A DNA stretch of 64,000 nt from Arenibacter catalasegens. GTDB lineage: Bacteria > Bacteroidota > Bacteroidia > Flavobacteriales > Flavobacteriaceae. The notes beneath the pieces were generated by a model, which made no database searches, was not told where the DNA came from, and worked only from the letters and a program-made list of their open reading frames with translations. The position numbers and the translations under genes were made by a program. Positions 19,117-29,855 of this stretch are shown here, piece after piece (position 1 is the stretch's first letter; the number at the start of each line of letters is the position of its first letter). Location: NCBI RefSeq assembly GCF_002909235.1, contig NZ_PHQQ01000021.1, positions 1 to 64,000 on the forward strand, read 5' to 3'.

Positions 19117-19980
19117 TTAAAAAAAAGCGACTAGGATAATACTGATAATCGCTAGTGAAATACCCATCCAATTTTTGGTGCTGATACGCTCCTTGAAGAG
19201 TATAACCGCCAAAAGGGTGGAGAACATAACAATGGCTACATTATTTATTGTAAACACAGAAGCACTGTTAAGGTCTTCGTGCTGTAGTGCACGCAAGAGG
19301 TAATATATTGAAAAATAATTTAGAATGCCAAGCCCGATCCCGCCAAGTACAGTTGTAATACTTGGTGTAGACCTTTTTTTAAAGGATTTGATAGCGATAA
19401 AAATAATGCCGGTTACCGCTGCAGAACCAAAAACTACTGCGGAAAACAGGGAAAACTCCTCTTTAGGAACTAGTGTTTCCTCCAAATATTTAATGCTGGT
19501 GTCTATGACGCCAGAACCAATAAAAACCAGGGCGGGAAGTACCAGGACGCTTTTCTTTATCAAAATATCCCTTTTCTTTACAGAAGCGAAATAGACGGCG
19601 GCAAGGGCCAAGAGAATACCTAAGGATTTTAATGATCCTAGTTTTTCATCATATACCAGCAAACCAAAGATAACTGGAATTACGAGCGACATCTTAGTGG
19701 CTACCGATGCAACGGATACCCCATTTTTCTGGGAGGTAGCGGCCATAAGATTAAATACGAGGATAAACAAAATACCCAAAACCATAGTGCCCAGAAACCA
19801 CGGTTTTGTAGGGATTTCCAAGAGAACAATATTTTTTTCGTACAAAAGTAATCCTACTGATGAGGCAACAACATAATTAATTATGATGGCATATAGGGTT
19901 TCAACCTTATAAGTATCAAACAATTTAAAAACAACAAAAATGGAACTGGAAAACAGTACACTTAAACCTAGGTCCAACAT
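19117..19980 (-). CDS. EamA/DMT-family transporter
   Basis: 287 residues, almost entirely hydrophobic, with about ten predicted membrane helices in two EamA repeats, as in drug/metabolite exporters. The second repeat holds FTINNVAIVMFSTLLAVILFKERIS, where the conserved KE-R turn ends the penultimate helix. The cargo is unknown. It begins one base after the HAD phosphatase stop, so it is co-transcribed with ribD and the phosphatase; this does not by itself imply flavin transport. Confidence 0.85.
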   Translation of the reverse strand: MLDLGLSVLFSSSIFVVFKLFDTYKVETLYAIIINYVVASSVGLLLYEKNIVLLEIPTKPWFLGTMVLGILFILVFNLMAATSQKNGVSVASVATKMSLVIPVIFGLLVYDEKLGSLKSLGILLALAAVYFASVKKRDILIKKSVLVLPALVFIGSGVIDTSIKYLEETLVPKEEFSLFSAVVFGSAAVTGIIFIAIKSFKKRSTPSITTVLGGIGLGILNYFSIYYLLRALQHEDLNSASVFTINNVAIVMFSTLLAVILFKERISTKNWMGISLAIISIILVAFF

Positions 19981-19981
19981 G

Positions 19982-20584
19982 TTAAAGTTTATCCTTTAAT
20001 TGTATAACATCTTCCACGCCTACCTGTAGGTTCCAAGTTTTTATCCCTAGTTTTTTGGCAGCATCCGTATTTTCTTTGGTGTCGTCTATAAAAAGGGTAT
20101 CCTCTGGCACCAGGTTATTTTGATCGAGCACATATTGAAATATTTCCGCATTGGGTTTCCGCAATTGAATTTCATGCGACAAATAAAATTGTTCAAACGA
20201 ATGTTTAAAACGCCTATAATTTTCCGCGCCCATAATCTGACTCACATGGGGGATGTGCAAGGCATTGGTATTGCTTAAAAGGAATAGTCTATATTTTTTT
20301 TCTTTATCCAGGTTTTCTAAAAAGTTGAGACGATATTCAGGAAAATCCAACAACATGGAATTCCAAATATCGATGATCGATTTGGATGTGAGGTGGGGAA
20401 AATCTGGTTGCAATAAGTCTACAAATTCCTGAGGGTCGATCTTGCCAACTTCAAATTCCTCATTTATGGAATGATATTTAGGTAGAAATTCTTGGATATT
20501 TTTATTTTCCAATGCTTTAAAAACTACCTGTTTGTCTAAGTTGATAAATATATCACCAAAATCGAATATGATGTTTTTAATCAT
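19982..20584 (-). CDS. HAD-family hydrolase, YihX-like
   Basis: 200 residues of HAD subfamily IA. Motif I is FDFGDIF (Asp8, with Gly10 at the second-Asp position as in YihX relatives), motif II is in LLSNTNALH, motif III lysine is in LRKPNAEIF and motif IV is FIDDTKEN. YihX dephosphorylates sugar phosphates. A link to riboflavin synthesis is tempting because the start overlaps the ribD stop by 8 bases and the pathway needs a HAD phosphatase after RibD, but this is only inference. Confidence 0.87.
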   Translation of the reverse strand: MIKNIIFDFGDIFINLDKQVVFKALENKNIQEFLPKYHSINEEFEVGKIDPQEFVDLLQPDFPHLTSKSIIDIWNSMLLDFPEYRLNFLENLDKEKKYRLFLLSNTNALHIPHVSQIMGAENYRRFKHSFEQFYLSHEIQLRKPNAEIFQYVLDQNNLVPEDTLFIDDTKENTDAAKKLGIKTWNLQVGVEDVIQLKDKL

Positions 20585-21626
20585 GTTTAATGAGTGTTAG
20601 TGTATCTGATTCTATTTGCTTTTCACAAGTGGTAATACCATGGATTACTGGAGCTCTTAGACCTTCCCCAAATGTAGTTTTGCCTTTAAATACCCTGGCT
20701 TCATCCCATAGTTCCGTATCTATAAAGCTCTGAAGTGTTTTGGCCCCTCCTTCAATAATGACACTCAATATGTTATGTTTATAGAGAATGGTGCAAATTT
20801 GAGGAGCTATATTATTTCTAAAATCAATTTCCTCATATAAAATTTCGCCCTCGGACTTTTTATGATCATGGCCGCTGAGGATGATGGTTTTTACGCTACC
20901 GTCCAATACATGGTATTTGCTATTTATTTTTAATTCCCTGTCCAAAACAATTCTAATGGGATCCTTACCTTTCCAATGACGCACATTTAGTTTGGGGTTA
21001 TCGGCCAATACAGTGTTGGTGCCCACTAAAATGGCCTGTTCCTGACTTCGCCATTGGTGGACCAATTGCTGGGAGTACTGGTTGGTAATCCAAAAAGGCT
21101 CAAGATGGCTATTTCTTTTTTCTTGGTTCGGCGCTATAAATCCATCGGCTGTTTCTGCCCATTTTAAAATTATGTATGGTCTTTTTTGGGTATGATAGGT
21201 CAAAAATCTCCTATGGTGTTCCCAGCACTCTTTTTCTAGAATACCAACCGTAACTTGGCAGCCCGAAGCCCTTAGTTTTTCAATGCCTTTACCCGCTACT
21301 TTTTCATGTGGATCCAAAAGACCAATAACCACATGAGGTATTCCATGTTTTATGATAAGGTCTGCACAGGGTGGAGTTTTTCCTTGATGGGAACATGGTT
21401 CAAGGGTTACGTATATAGTAGCGTCTTTTAAAAGCGCTAAATCTTTTACTGAATTTATGGCATTGACTTCGGCATGGGGACCACCATAAGGACTAGTGTA
21501 GCCCTCCCCAATAATTTTGTCGTCTAGGACAATTACACTGCCCACCATTGGATTGGGGAAGGTTGTTCCCAGTCCATTTTTGGCCAGTTGTATGCATCTT
21601 GAAATATATTTTTCGTGTATCTTCAC
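20577..21626 (-). CDS. ribD: Bifunctional riboflavin biosynthesis deaminase/reductase
   Basis: 349 residues from a GTG start at 21626 (VKIHEKYISRC, which aligns with usual RibD starts; an ATG lies 42 bases further out). The deaminase domain has the zinc ligands in PHAEVNAI and PCSHQGKTPPC. The reductase domain follows (about 150-349: LKWAETADGFIAP, VGTNTVLADNP, IIEGGAKTLQSF). It performs the second and third steps of riboflavin synthesis from GTP. It leads the operon, divergent from an acetyltransferase gene only 42 bases away. Confidence 0.95.
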   Translation of the reverse strand: MKIHEKYISRCIQLAKNGLGTTFPNPMVGSVIVLDDKIIGEGYTSPYGGPHAEVNAINSVKDLALLKDATIYVTLEPCSHQGKTPPCADLIIKHGIPHVVIGLLDPHEKVAGKGIEKLRASGCQVTVGILEKECWEHHRRFLTYHTQKRPYIILKWAETADGFIAPNQEKRNSHLEPFWITNQYSQQLVHQWRSQEQAILVGTNTVLADNPKLNVRHWKGKDPIRIVLDRELKINSKYHVLDGSVKTIILSGHDHKKSEGEILYEEIDFRNNIAPQICTILYKHNILSVIIEGGAKTLQSFIDTELWDEARVFKGKTTFGEGLRAPVIHGITTCEKQIESDTLTLIKHD

Positions 21627-21668
21627 TTCGTAAAAATAGAACAATATAGGTATATTATTGATAAACAA

Positions 21669-22196
21669 ATGTTAGTCACTATTATAAGGGAAATTCAGCC
21701 CAATGATAATGAGGAGGTTGCAAGGGTGATAAGGAAAGTATTGGAAGATTTGGGAGTGCCTAAAGTGGGTACTGCCTATGCCGATAAAGCTTTGGAGCGG
21801 ATGTATGATAATTATAATGTTTCAAGGGCCGATTATTTTGTGGTCGAAGAAAATGGTCATATCCTAGGATGTGCAGGAATTGCCCAATTGGAAAATTATG
21901 AAGGGAATGTATGTGAATTGCAAAAAATGTATTTTTTAGAAGAAGCTAGGGGCAGGGGGTTAGGCCTTAAGATGATTAATGTTTGTCTAAATAGGGCGAT
22001 TGAATATGGTTATGAGCAATGTTATTTGGAAACCATGCCCTATATGGAGGATGCCCAAAAATTATATTTAAAAACCGGGTTTCAATATATTAATGGGCCT
22101 ATGGGTAATACCGGCCATTATTCATGCCCTGTTTGGATGCTAAAAGTTTATAGAAAAGCACAATGCAAGATAAAAGGGGAATTAACTGTTGGCTAA
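21669..22196 (+). CDS. GNAT-family N-acetyltransferase
   Basis: 175 residues from ATG 21669 (MLVTIIREIQ); an earlier ATG would run back into the ribD start. The acetyl-CoA loop is at LEEARGRGLGLKMIN, with a C-terminal AQKLYLKTGFQYI, as in PaiA/ElaA-type enzymes. The acceptor is unknown. It lies 9 bases before prmC, so it is probably in the same transcript and might act on a translation component, but no direct evidence. Confidence 0.87.
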   Translation: MLVTIIREIQPNDNEEVARVIRKVLEDLGVPKVGTAYADKALERMYDNYNVSRADYFVVEENGHILGCAGIAQLENYEGNVCELQKMYFLEEARGRGLGLKMINVCLNRAIEYGYEQCYLETMPYMEDAQKLYLKTGFQYINGPMGNTGHYSCPVWMLKVYRKAQCKIKGELTVG

Positions 22197-22205
22197 ACTT
22201 TAAGC

Positions 22206-23066
22206 ATGTTATTAAAGGAGATTAAAAATATTTATCATTTAGAACTAGATTCCCTTTTTCCAAAAGAAGAAGTAGATAGTTTTTTTTATATGGTCATTGA
22301 TCATTATATGGGATTGGAGAAATTTGTTTTGGTCATGGAACCTAATCTGGTAGTGCCCAAAGCAAAGGAGGAACCTTTGTTTAGTGCTTTGAGCCAATTA
22401 AAAGAGGAGCGTCCCATTCAACATATTTTAGGGAAATCCCATTTTTGTGACCTCGATTTTTATGTAGACGAAAATGTCTTGATTCCAAGGCCGGAAACCG
22501 AAGAATTGGTGTATTGGATTCTAGACCATGTACAAAAGTTAGGTAGCGGCAACGAGATTAAAATATTGGATATTGGTACAGGAAGTGGGTGTATTGCCAT
22601 TTCCCTTGCTAAAAACCTGCCAAACGCTACAGTAGCTGCCATAGATATTTCAAAAAAAGCCATTGGAATGGCAAGACAGAATGCAAAGGAAAATAATGTC
22701 ATCGTCGAGTTTATTGAGGCGGATATACTGGCTAAATTGGATTTTAAAGAAAAATTCGATGTAATTGTATCTAACCCTCCCTATGTCAGGGAATTGGAAA
22801 AAGTAGAAATGAAAAATAATGTATTGGATTACGAACCTGGATCGGCACTTTTTGTTTCAGATGAAAACCCTTTAATTTTTTATAAAAAAATTGTCCAATT
22901 TGCCGTTGATCATTTAAAGGCCAATGGTGTTTTGTTCTTTGAGATAAACCAATTTTTGGGTAATGAGACAAAACAGCTTTTGGAAAATGAAAATTTTTCG
23001 GAAATTGAACTCAGAAAGGACATGTTCGGGAACGATAGAATGTTAAGAGGGATGATTAATTTGTAA
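22206..23066 (+). CDS. prmC: Release factor glutamine methyltransferase
   Basis: 286 residues. The SAM-binding motif ILDIGTGSGCIAISL (about 120-134) and the catalytic NPPY (190-193) that holds the glutamine are present, along with IPRPETEELV. It methylates the GGQ glutamine of RF1 and RF2, raising termination efficiency. The N-terminal helical domain (1-70) is present. It follows the acetyltransferase closely. The length is typical. Confidence 0.95.
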   Translation: MLLKEIKNIYHLELDSLFPKEEVDSFFYMVIDHYMGLEKFVLVMEPNLVVPKAKEEPLFSALSQLKEERPIQHILGKSHFCDLDFYVDENVLIPRPETEELVYWILDHVQKLGSGNEIKILDIGTGSGCIAISLAKNLPNATVAAIDISKKAIGMARQNAKENNVIVEFIEADILAKLDFKEKFDVIVSNPPYVRELEKVEMKNNVLDYEPGSALFVSDENPLIFYKKIVQFAVDHLKANGVLFFEINQFLGNETKQLLENENFSEIELRKDMFGNDRMLRGMINL

Positions 23067-23170
23067 TCTTTTAAATATAGCGAATGGATACGGTAGTATG
23101 GGGGCTATTTGTAAGGGGAATTATAATTAAATAATCACCTACTTTTTTTAATAGGTAAGATATATATGAA

Positions 23171-23752
23171 ATGAAAAGGATAGTTGTGTTTTGTGGAAGT
23201 AGTGAGGGCAATGATCCTGAAATAATAAAAGGCGCCTATAAGCTTGGGGCGAGCTTGGCCAAAGGAGGAATTACCTTAGTATATGGTGCCGCCAAAATAG
23301 GCATTATGGGTAAATTGGCGCAAGGTGCCCTAGAAAATAATGGAAAAGTTATTGGCGTTATCCCAGATTTTTTAAAAATGAAGGAAGTATTCCATGATGG
23401 ACTTACACAGCTTATAGTTACCGAAAACATGCATCAACGTAAATTAAGGATGCACGACCTTTCCGATGGAATTATTACGCTTCCTGGGGGATATGGTACC
23501 ATGGAGGAATTATTCGAGATGATTACCTGGGCACAATTAGGCCTCCATCAAAAACCAATTGGACTTTTGAATGTCAACGGGTTTTATGATGAATTGCTTG
23601 CTATGTTACGTACTATGGTAAGTAAGGGGTTCTTAAAACAGGAATATTACGATATATTGCTAGTAGATAATTCTGTTGACGGACTTTTGAATAAAATGAA
23701 AAACTATCAACCCTTGCCGTTGCCAAAATGGATTAAAAAGGAACAGCTTTAA
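23171..23752 (+). CDS. LOG-family Rossmann-fold protein (TIGR00730)
   Basis: 193 residues. GSSEGNDPEI near the N-terminus and PGGYGTMEELFEMITWAQLG are the signature of the lysine-decarboxylase-like LOG family, whose studied members are 5'-phosphoribohydrolases acting on nucleotides such as cytokinin riboside monophosphate. The actual substrate here is unknown. The ligA ATG begins on the base right after its stop, so the two are coupled. Confidence 0.92.
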   Translation: MKRIVVFCGSSEGNDPEIIKGAYKLGASLAKGGITLVYGAAKIGIMGKLAQGALENNGKVIGVIPDFLKMKEVFHDGLTQLIVTENMHQRKLRMHDLSDGIITLPGGYGTMEELFEMITWAQLGLHQKPIGLLNVNGFYDELLAMLRTMVSKGFLKQEYYDILLVDNSVDGLLNKMKNYQPLPLPKWIKKEQL

Positions 23753-25747
<1,995 letters not shown>

Positions 25748-25842
25748 TTTTGCCTGCTATGAAGAATGATGATAATCAATGTTTGTTACAGATAGTTTAG
25801 GGAGGTTATGAAGTTTAAAAAGTACTACACTAAATAATAATT

Positions 25843-27177
25843 ATGTATACCATCCTTTTACTGCTAATCTGTATTGTTTTCATTATTGTGGCTTCCACCC
25901 GTTTTAAGCTGCATCCATTTTTGGCATTATTGGCCGCTAGTTTGATATTTGGAATTTTTTCCGGACTGCCCTTGGATCAACTCATTAAAACCATTAACGA
26001 TGGATTTGGTGCTACCATAGGTGGGATTGGCATCATAATTATCGCCGGACTGATCATAGGCACTTTTCTGGAAAAGTCGGGCGGGGCCTATGCTTTGGCC
26101 AACCTTGTTTTACGCATTATAGGTCCCAAGCGCGTACATATGGCCATGGGCTTTATAGGTTATTTTGTATCCATTCCCGTCTTTGCAGATAGCGGATTTA
26201 TTATTGTTTCCCCGTTAAATAGAGCGTTGACCAAAAAAGCGAAATTATCCTTGGCAGGAACTACAGTGGCTTTGTCCTTGGGACTATTGGCATCGCACAC
26301 AATGGTGCCGCCAACTCCCGGGCCCATTGCGGCGGCAGGAATTATAGGTGCCGATTTGGGGCAGGTGATCCTTTTTGGGTTAATGACCAGCATACCGGCA
26401 TTGTTAGTTTGTATATTATTTGCGAAAAAAATAGGTTCCAAGATATTTATTGATCCCGCTCCCAAGATAACCGAGGAACAGATCAATACCCAACTAGAAA
26501 ATGCTCCATCTGTCTTTAAATCCTTTATTCCTATTGTAATCCCAATATTACTAATTGTGTTGAGGTCCTTTGCTGAATACCCGACCCTGCCTTTTGGAGA
26601 GGGGACTTTTAAATTGGCTATTGGTTTTGTCGGTAATCCTGTGGTGGCTTTATTGATAGGTATGGTTTTATCCTTCACATTACCCAAAAAATTGGATAAG
26701 GAAATGTTGGGTACTACGGGTTGGATTGGGGAAGCGCTGACTTCGGCGGCTATAATTATTTTAATCACCGGTGCTGGTGGCGCCTTTGGGAAAGTATTGC
26801 AGACTTCGGACATAAGTTCCTTGTTGGAATCCAATGTCACGAATGGAAATTTAGGGATATGGCTTCCATTCCTTATTGCCGCGGGCATTAAGACAGCCCA
26901 AGGCTCCTCTACCGTGGCCATTATTACGACTGCGTCTATTATTGCCCCTTTAATGCCTGCAATGGGTTTTGATACCGAGGTTTCAAAGGCTTTGGCGGTA
27001 ATAGCCATCGGTGCAGGTGCATCCGTGGTGTCCCATGCCAACGATAGCTTTTTTTGGGTAGTAACCCAATTAAGTGATATGAAGGTAAATCAGGGTTATA
27101 GGACACATAGTTTGGGATCTGCCATTTTGGGCTTTTCAGCAATGATAGTTTTAACCATTATCAGTTTATTAATATAA
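25843..27177 (+). CDS. GntP-family gluconate/sugar-acid:H+ symporter
   Basis: 444 residues, about 12 membrane helices. Family marks are STRFKLHPFLALLAASLIFG near the N-terminus, ADSGFIIVSPLN, SHTMVPPTPGPIAAA and KTAQGSSTVAIITTAS. GntP relatives import gluconate, fructuronate or similar acids with protons. It starts a three-gene unit with a fumarylacetoacetase-family enzyme (10 bases later) and a small conserved protein, so a sugar acid is the likely cargo. A gluconokinase exists at 48047-48553, but not nearby. Confidence 0.92.
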   Translation: MYTILLLLICIVFIIVASTRFKLHPFLALLAASLIFGIFSGLPLDQLIKTINDGFGATIGGIGIIIIAGLIIGTFLEKSGGAYALANLVLRIIGPKRVHMAMGFIGYFVSIPVFADSGFIIVSPLNRALTKKAKLSLAGTTVALSLGLLASHTMVPPTPGPIAAAGIIGADLGQVILFGLMTSIPALLVCILFAKKIGSKIFIDPAPKITEEQINTQLENAPSVFKSFIPIVIPILLIVLRSFAEYPTLPFGEGTFKLAIGFVGNPVVALLIGMVLSFTLPKKLDKEMLGTTGWIGEALTSAAIIILITGAGGAFGKVLQTSDISSLLESNVTNGNLGIWLPFLIAAGIKTAQGSSTVAIITTASIIAPLMPAMGFDTEVSKALAVIAIGAGASVVSHANDSFFWVVTQLSDMKVNQGYRTHSLGSAILGFSAMIVLTIISLLI

Positions 27178-27187
27178 TTTAAAAAGA

Positions 27188-28021
27188 ATGAAAGTTTTTA
27201 AGACCAACCAGGGTATTTTAATTGAAAAAGACAGTAAATTTTATCTAATGGAGACGGACTGGGATTCGTTTATTACGGATGATGACATTTACGCCAGTAC
27301 CCTGGACATAATTTCAAAACTAGATCCTATAGGAAACAGCGCTTCTTTGTTGAATGGAAGTATATTGCCTCCTGTAGGGCGCCAAGAAATTTGGGCCTCT
27401 GGGGTAACTTATTACAGCAGTAGGGAGGCACGTATTGAAGAATCCAAAGATGCGGGTGGAGGCGATTTTTATGACCGGGTGTATAGTGCAGAAAGGCCGG
27501 AATTGTTTTTTAAAAGTACTGCTAGCCGAGCTGTGGGGCATAAACAGGATGTTAGGATCAGAAAGGATTCTAAATGGAATGTCCCTGAGCCGGAATTGAC
27601 ATTGGTAATAACGCCTAATGCAAAAATAATAGGGTATACCATTGGTAATGATATGAGTTCTAGGGATATTGAGGGGGAGAATCCCTTATACCTCCCGCAA
27701 GCCAAAAGTTATGATGGAGCAGCGGCTGTAGGACCTTGTATTTGGCTTACCAAGGAACCCATCGCTATGGATACCAAGATTAAAATTCAAATTGTTCGTA
27801 AAGGCAATACTGTTTTCGAGGGTGAGACAGAGGTGGGCCAAATGAAAAGAAAACTTACCGATCTAGTTAGCTACCTGTACCGTGAAATGTCTTTTCCTTA
27901 TGGTAGTCTATTAATGACGGGGACCGGGGTGGTGCCACCGGATTCCTTTACACTTGATCATGGAGACGTTATTGATATTACTGTTGATTCAATTGGGACC
28001 CTATCCAATACGGTAGCCTAG
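27188..28021 (+). CDS. Fumarylacetoacetate hydrolase-family enzyme
   Basis: 277 residues. The FAH fold is visible: EPELTLVIT, GYTIGNDMSSRDIEGENPLYLPQAK, AVGPCIW, and the near-C-terminal LLMTGTGVVPP. Metal ligands are expected among the acidic residues of PEPEL and the following stretch. Relatives cut or dehydrate keto acids, including sugar-derived 2-keto-3-deoxy acids. Placed after a GntP permease, it probably acts in sugar-acid breakdown. The exact substrate is unknown. Confidence 0.88.
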   Translation: MKVFKTNQGILIEKDSKFYLMETDWDSFITDDDIYASTLDIISKLDPIGNSASLLNGSILPPVGRQEIWASGVTYYSSREARIEESKDAGGGDFYDRVYSAERPELFFKSTASRAVGHKQDVRIRKDSKWNVPEPELTLVITPNAKIIGYTIGNDMSSRDIEGENPLYLPQAKSYDGAAAVGPCIWLTKEPIAMDTKIKIQIVRKGNTVFEGETEVGQMKRKLTDLVSYLYREMSFPYGSLLMTGTGVVPPDSFTLDHGDVIDITVDSIGTLSNTVA

Positions 28022-28044
28022 TTTGTAAAATTAAAATAAGAATA

Positions 28045-28350
28045 ATGTCCACTCCGAAAAGTTATAAGGAATTTGAAGAAACCCTGATCCAACAGTCGCC
28101 ATCAGCATCCTGGTCCGAGGCTTTGAGTGCCATGTGGTTCGATGTTAAGGGGGATTGGGAGGCATCCCATAATATTGCCCAGGACATGCATGATAACAAT
28201 GGAAGCTGGATCCATGCTTATTTGCACAGGAAAGAAGGAGATAAATTTAATGCGGGTTATTGGTATAGAATGGCAGGGAAAACATTTCCTAACAAAAACT
28301 TGGAGGAGGAGCAACGAGAATTGGTGGAATATTTTTTAGCCCAAAAATAA
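28045..28350 (+). CDS. Small conserved protein of unknown function
   Basis: 101 residues with conserved-looking aromatic and histidine patches: ALSAMWFDVKGDWEASHNIAQD, GSWIHAYLHRKEGDKFNAGYWYRMAGK. I recognise it as a widespread uncharacterised family whose members share the WIHAYLHRKEGD and AGYWYRRAGK segments. No signal peptide or membrane helix. It closes the GntP/FAH unit, 23 bases after the latter, ahead of a terminator. Role unknown. Confidence 0.75.
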   Translation: MSTPKSYKEFEETLIQQSPSASWSEALSAMWFDVKGDWEASHNIAQDMHDNNGSWIHAYLHRKEGDKFNAGYWYRMAGKTFPNKNLEEEQRELVEYFLAQK

Positions 28351-28395
28351 TTGTAATAGCAGTTTTGGTAGAAAGGCTTAGACGTTATATAAAAC

Positions 28396-28430
28396 AAAAT
28401 AGGCCGTGAATTAGTTTCACGGCCTATTTT
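28396..28430. terminator. Bidirectional terminator between converging units
   Basis: A perfect 15-bp stem (28396-28410 with 28416-28430) with A-run and T-run ends serves both the rightward GntP unit and the leftward NIPSNAP gene. Confidence 0.9.
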
Positions 28431-28499
28431 GCCTTATAAATTTATTATCCCTAACATGGTCTTACATTTAGGGTAATTGGAAACACAGTGGGGTTATGC

Positions 28500-29276
28500 T
28501 TAATAATCGGAATATTCCGTAGGGTAAAAGAAACGGGTAACGTTTTTGGAAACATTATTTTGATAATTGGGTTCTGTTTTTATTTTATTCCATACTGGGG
28601 AATCGGAAAATGATTTCCAATGGGCATCCCTACTGGCCTGATTTTCAAATGTGGTCATATACATGAGGTTGGGCATAGTAGCACCTGACAATACTTCTCC
28701 GTAGAAAACGGCATTAAAGCCTAATGCATCAAATAGCGATACTTCCCCGCCTTTGTTGAACATGTCTACCTTGTTAATGTATTTCGCCGGAGTGGCAGAC
28801 TCATAGCTTCTTAATTCGTATACACGGTCTTTACGAGGTCCAGTAAGAGGTGAAGGCTTCATTCTAGGCATATCAACAAAAGCCTTTAAAAGGACTGATT
28901 CAACCCTACTAAAGGGAGGATTCTTATAGGGTGCATCCAAGAAATCCTTGGCAGATGTCATATAAACTTTGTCCTTTTGCAGTTTTGCATCCAATGTTTC
29001 CAAATCGGCAATGCCTTTCATAGGGATCAAGACCTTAATACTTCTTGGATTTAAGGAGTCTATGGTTCTTGGTTTTAAAACACCTACGTGCTTTATATTC
29101 AGTTTTTTAAGTGCAGGTAATAAGGATTCACTTAGATATTTGTCCGTACTTTTTTCCTGTTCCTCGGTGTCCAAAAGATAGGTTTTAAGTTGGTAATATT
29201 CCCGTTGGTGGGCTTGGCCCCATGTGCTTAAAGTGAATAATAGAAAAAGAATAGGCAGGTATAAGGCTTTGTACAT
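28500..29276 (-). CDS. Exported NIPSNAP-family protein
   Basis: 258 residues from ATG 29276, giving a clean signal peptide (MYKALYLPILFLLFTLSTWG); the frame is open 75 bases further. Two ferredoxin-like NIPSNAP repeats follow, with REYYQLKTYLL and VYELRSYESATPAKYINKVDMF, and SRDAHWKSFSDSPVWNKI at the end of the second. The molecular role of bacterial members is unknown. It is the last gene of the leftward cluster, 71 bases after an acetyltransferase gene. Confidence 0.88.
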   Translation of the reverse strand: MYKALYLPILFLLFTLSTWGQAHQREYYQLKTYLLDTEEQEKSTDKYLSESLLPALKKLNIKHVGVLKPRTIDSLNPRSIKVLIPMKGIADLETLDAKLQKDKVYMTSAKDFLDAPYKNPPFSRVESVLLKAFVDMPRMKPSPLTGPRKDRVYELRSYESATPAKYINKVDMFNKGGEVSLFDALGFNAVFYGEVLSGATMPNLMYMTTFENQASRDAHWKSFSDSPVWNKIKTEPNYQNNVSKNVTRFFYPTEYSDY

Positions 29277-29347
29277 TATGTCTGAATTAGGATAAATAAT
29301 TGATTTTTTTTTTGACGATTGGTAAGGTAGTGTTTTTCTAAATAATG

Positions 29348-29797
29348 TCATAGTTCTTTAATAAAACAGACACTGTTGTCCATATTCTTGTATTGGCCGT
29401 AATTGGGAATAGAGAGATAACCATTTTTTTTATAGAGGGAAATGGCCTCTGGCTGTCTAAGTCCTGTTTCCAATATACAGGAATGGCAATTCTTCTCCGC
29501 TGCCCATTTCTCCAACTCTTTTAAAATCATTGACGCGATTCCCTTTCCCCGTTCGCTTGGTGCAACATACATTCTTTTTATTTCCATGATGTCGGCATTG
29601 TATTCCTTTATAGCACGACAACCTACTGGCTTGTTATTCCGATAGGCCAAAACCACAAATGGGAGGTTTTCTATGCCATTGAATTGTGCATAGAAGTCAT
29701 GTTCATCCCCATCCCTTTGTTTTAGATCGGCATCGAGTAGTTGAACCAGCGCTATAAAATCCAAATCTTTGGAATTGCTTCTTTTTATCGTCACCAT
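29348..29797 (-). CDS. GNAT-family N-acetyltransferase
   Basis: 149 residues. The pantetheine-binding loop is APSERGKGIASMIL (about 92-105) after MEIKRMYV, with a C-terminal AISLYKKNGYLSIPNYGQY. This resembles small PaiA/Ats1-like acetyltransferases; the substrate is unknown. It sits 58 bases downstream of the molybdoenzyme gene on the same strand. Confidence 0.88.
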   Translation of the reverse strand: MVTIKRSNSKDLDFIALVQLLDADLKQRDGDEHDFYAQFNGIENLPFVVLAYRNNKPVGCRAIKEYNADIMEIKRMYVAPSERGKGIASMILKELEKWAAEKNCHSCILETGLRQPEAISLYKKNGYLSIPNYGQYKNMDNSVCFIKEL

Positions 29798-29855
29798 AAT
29801 AATTCCATTTTCTTAAAGCATGTTACGATAAGGCCAGGCTTCATAAATAAAAAGT

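Noticed and set aside
26160-27041. 293-codon open frame antisense to the GntP permease
   Set aside because: It is the complement of a hydrophobic coding sequence; composition and lack of motifs mark it as a shadow.
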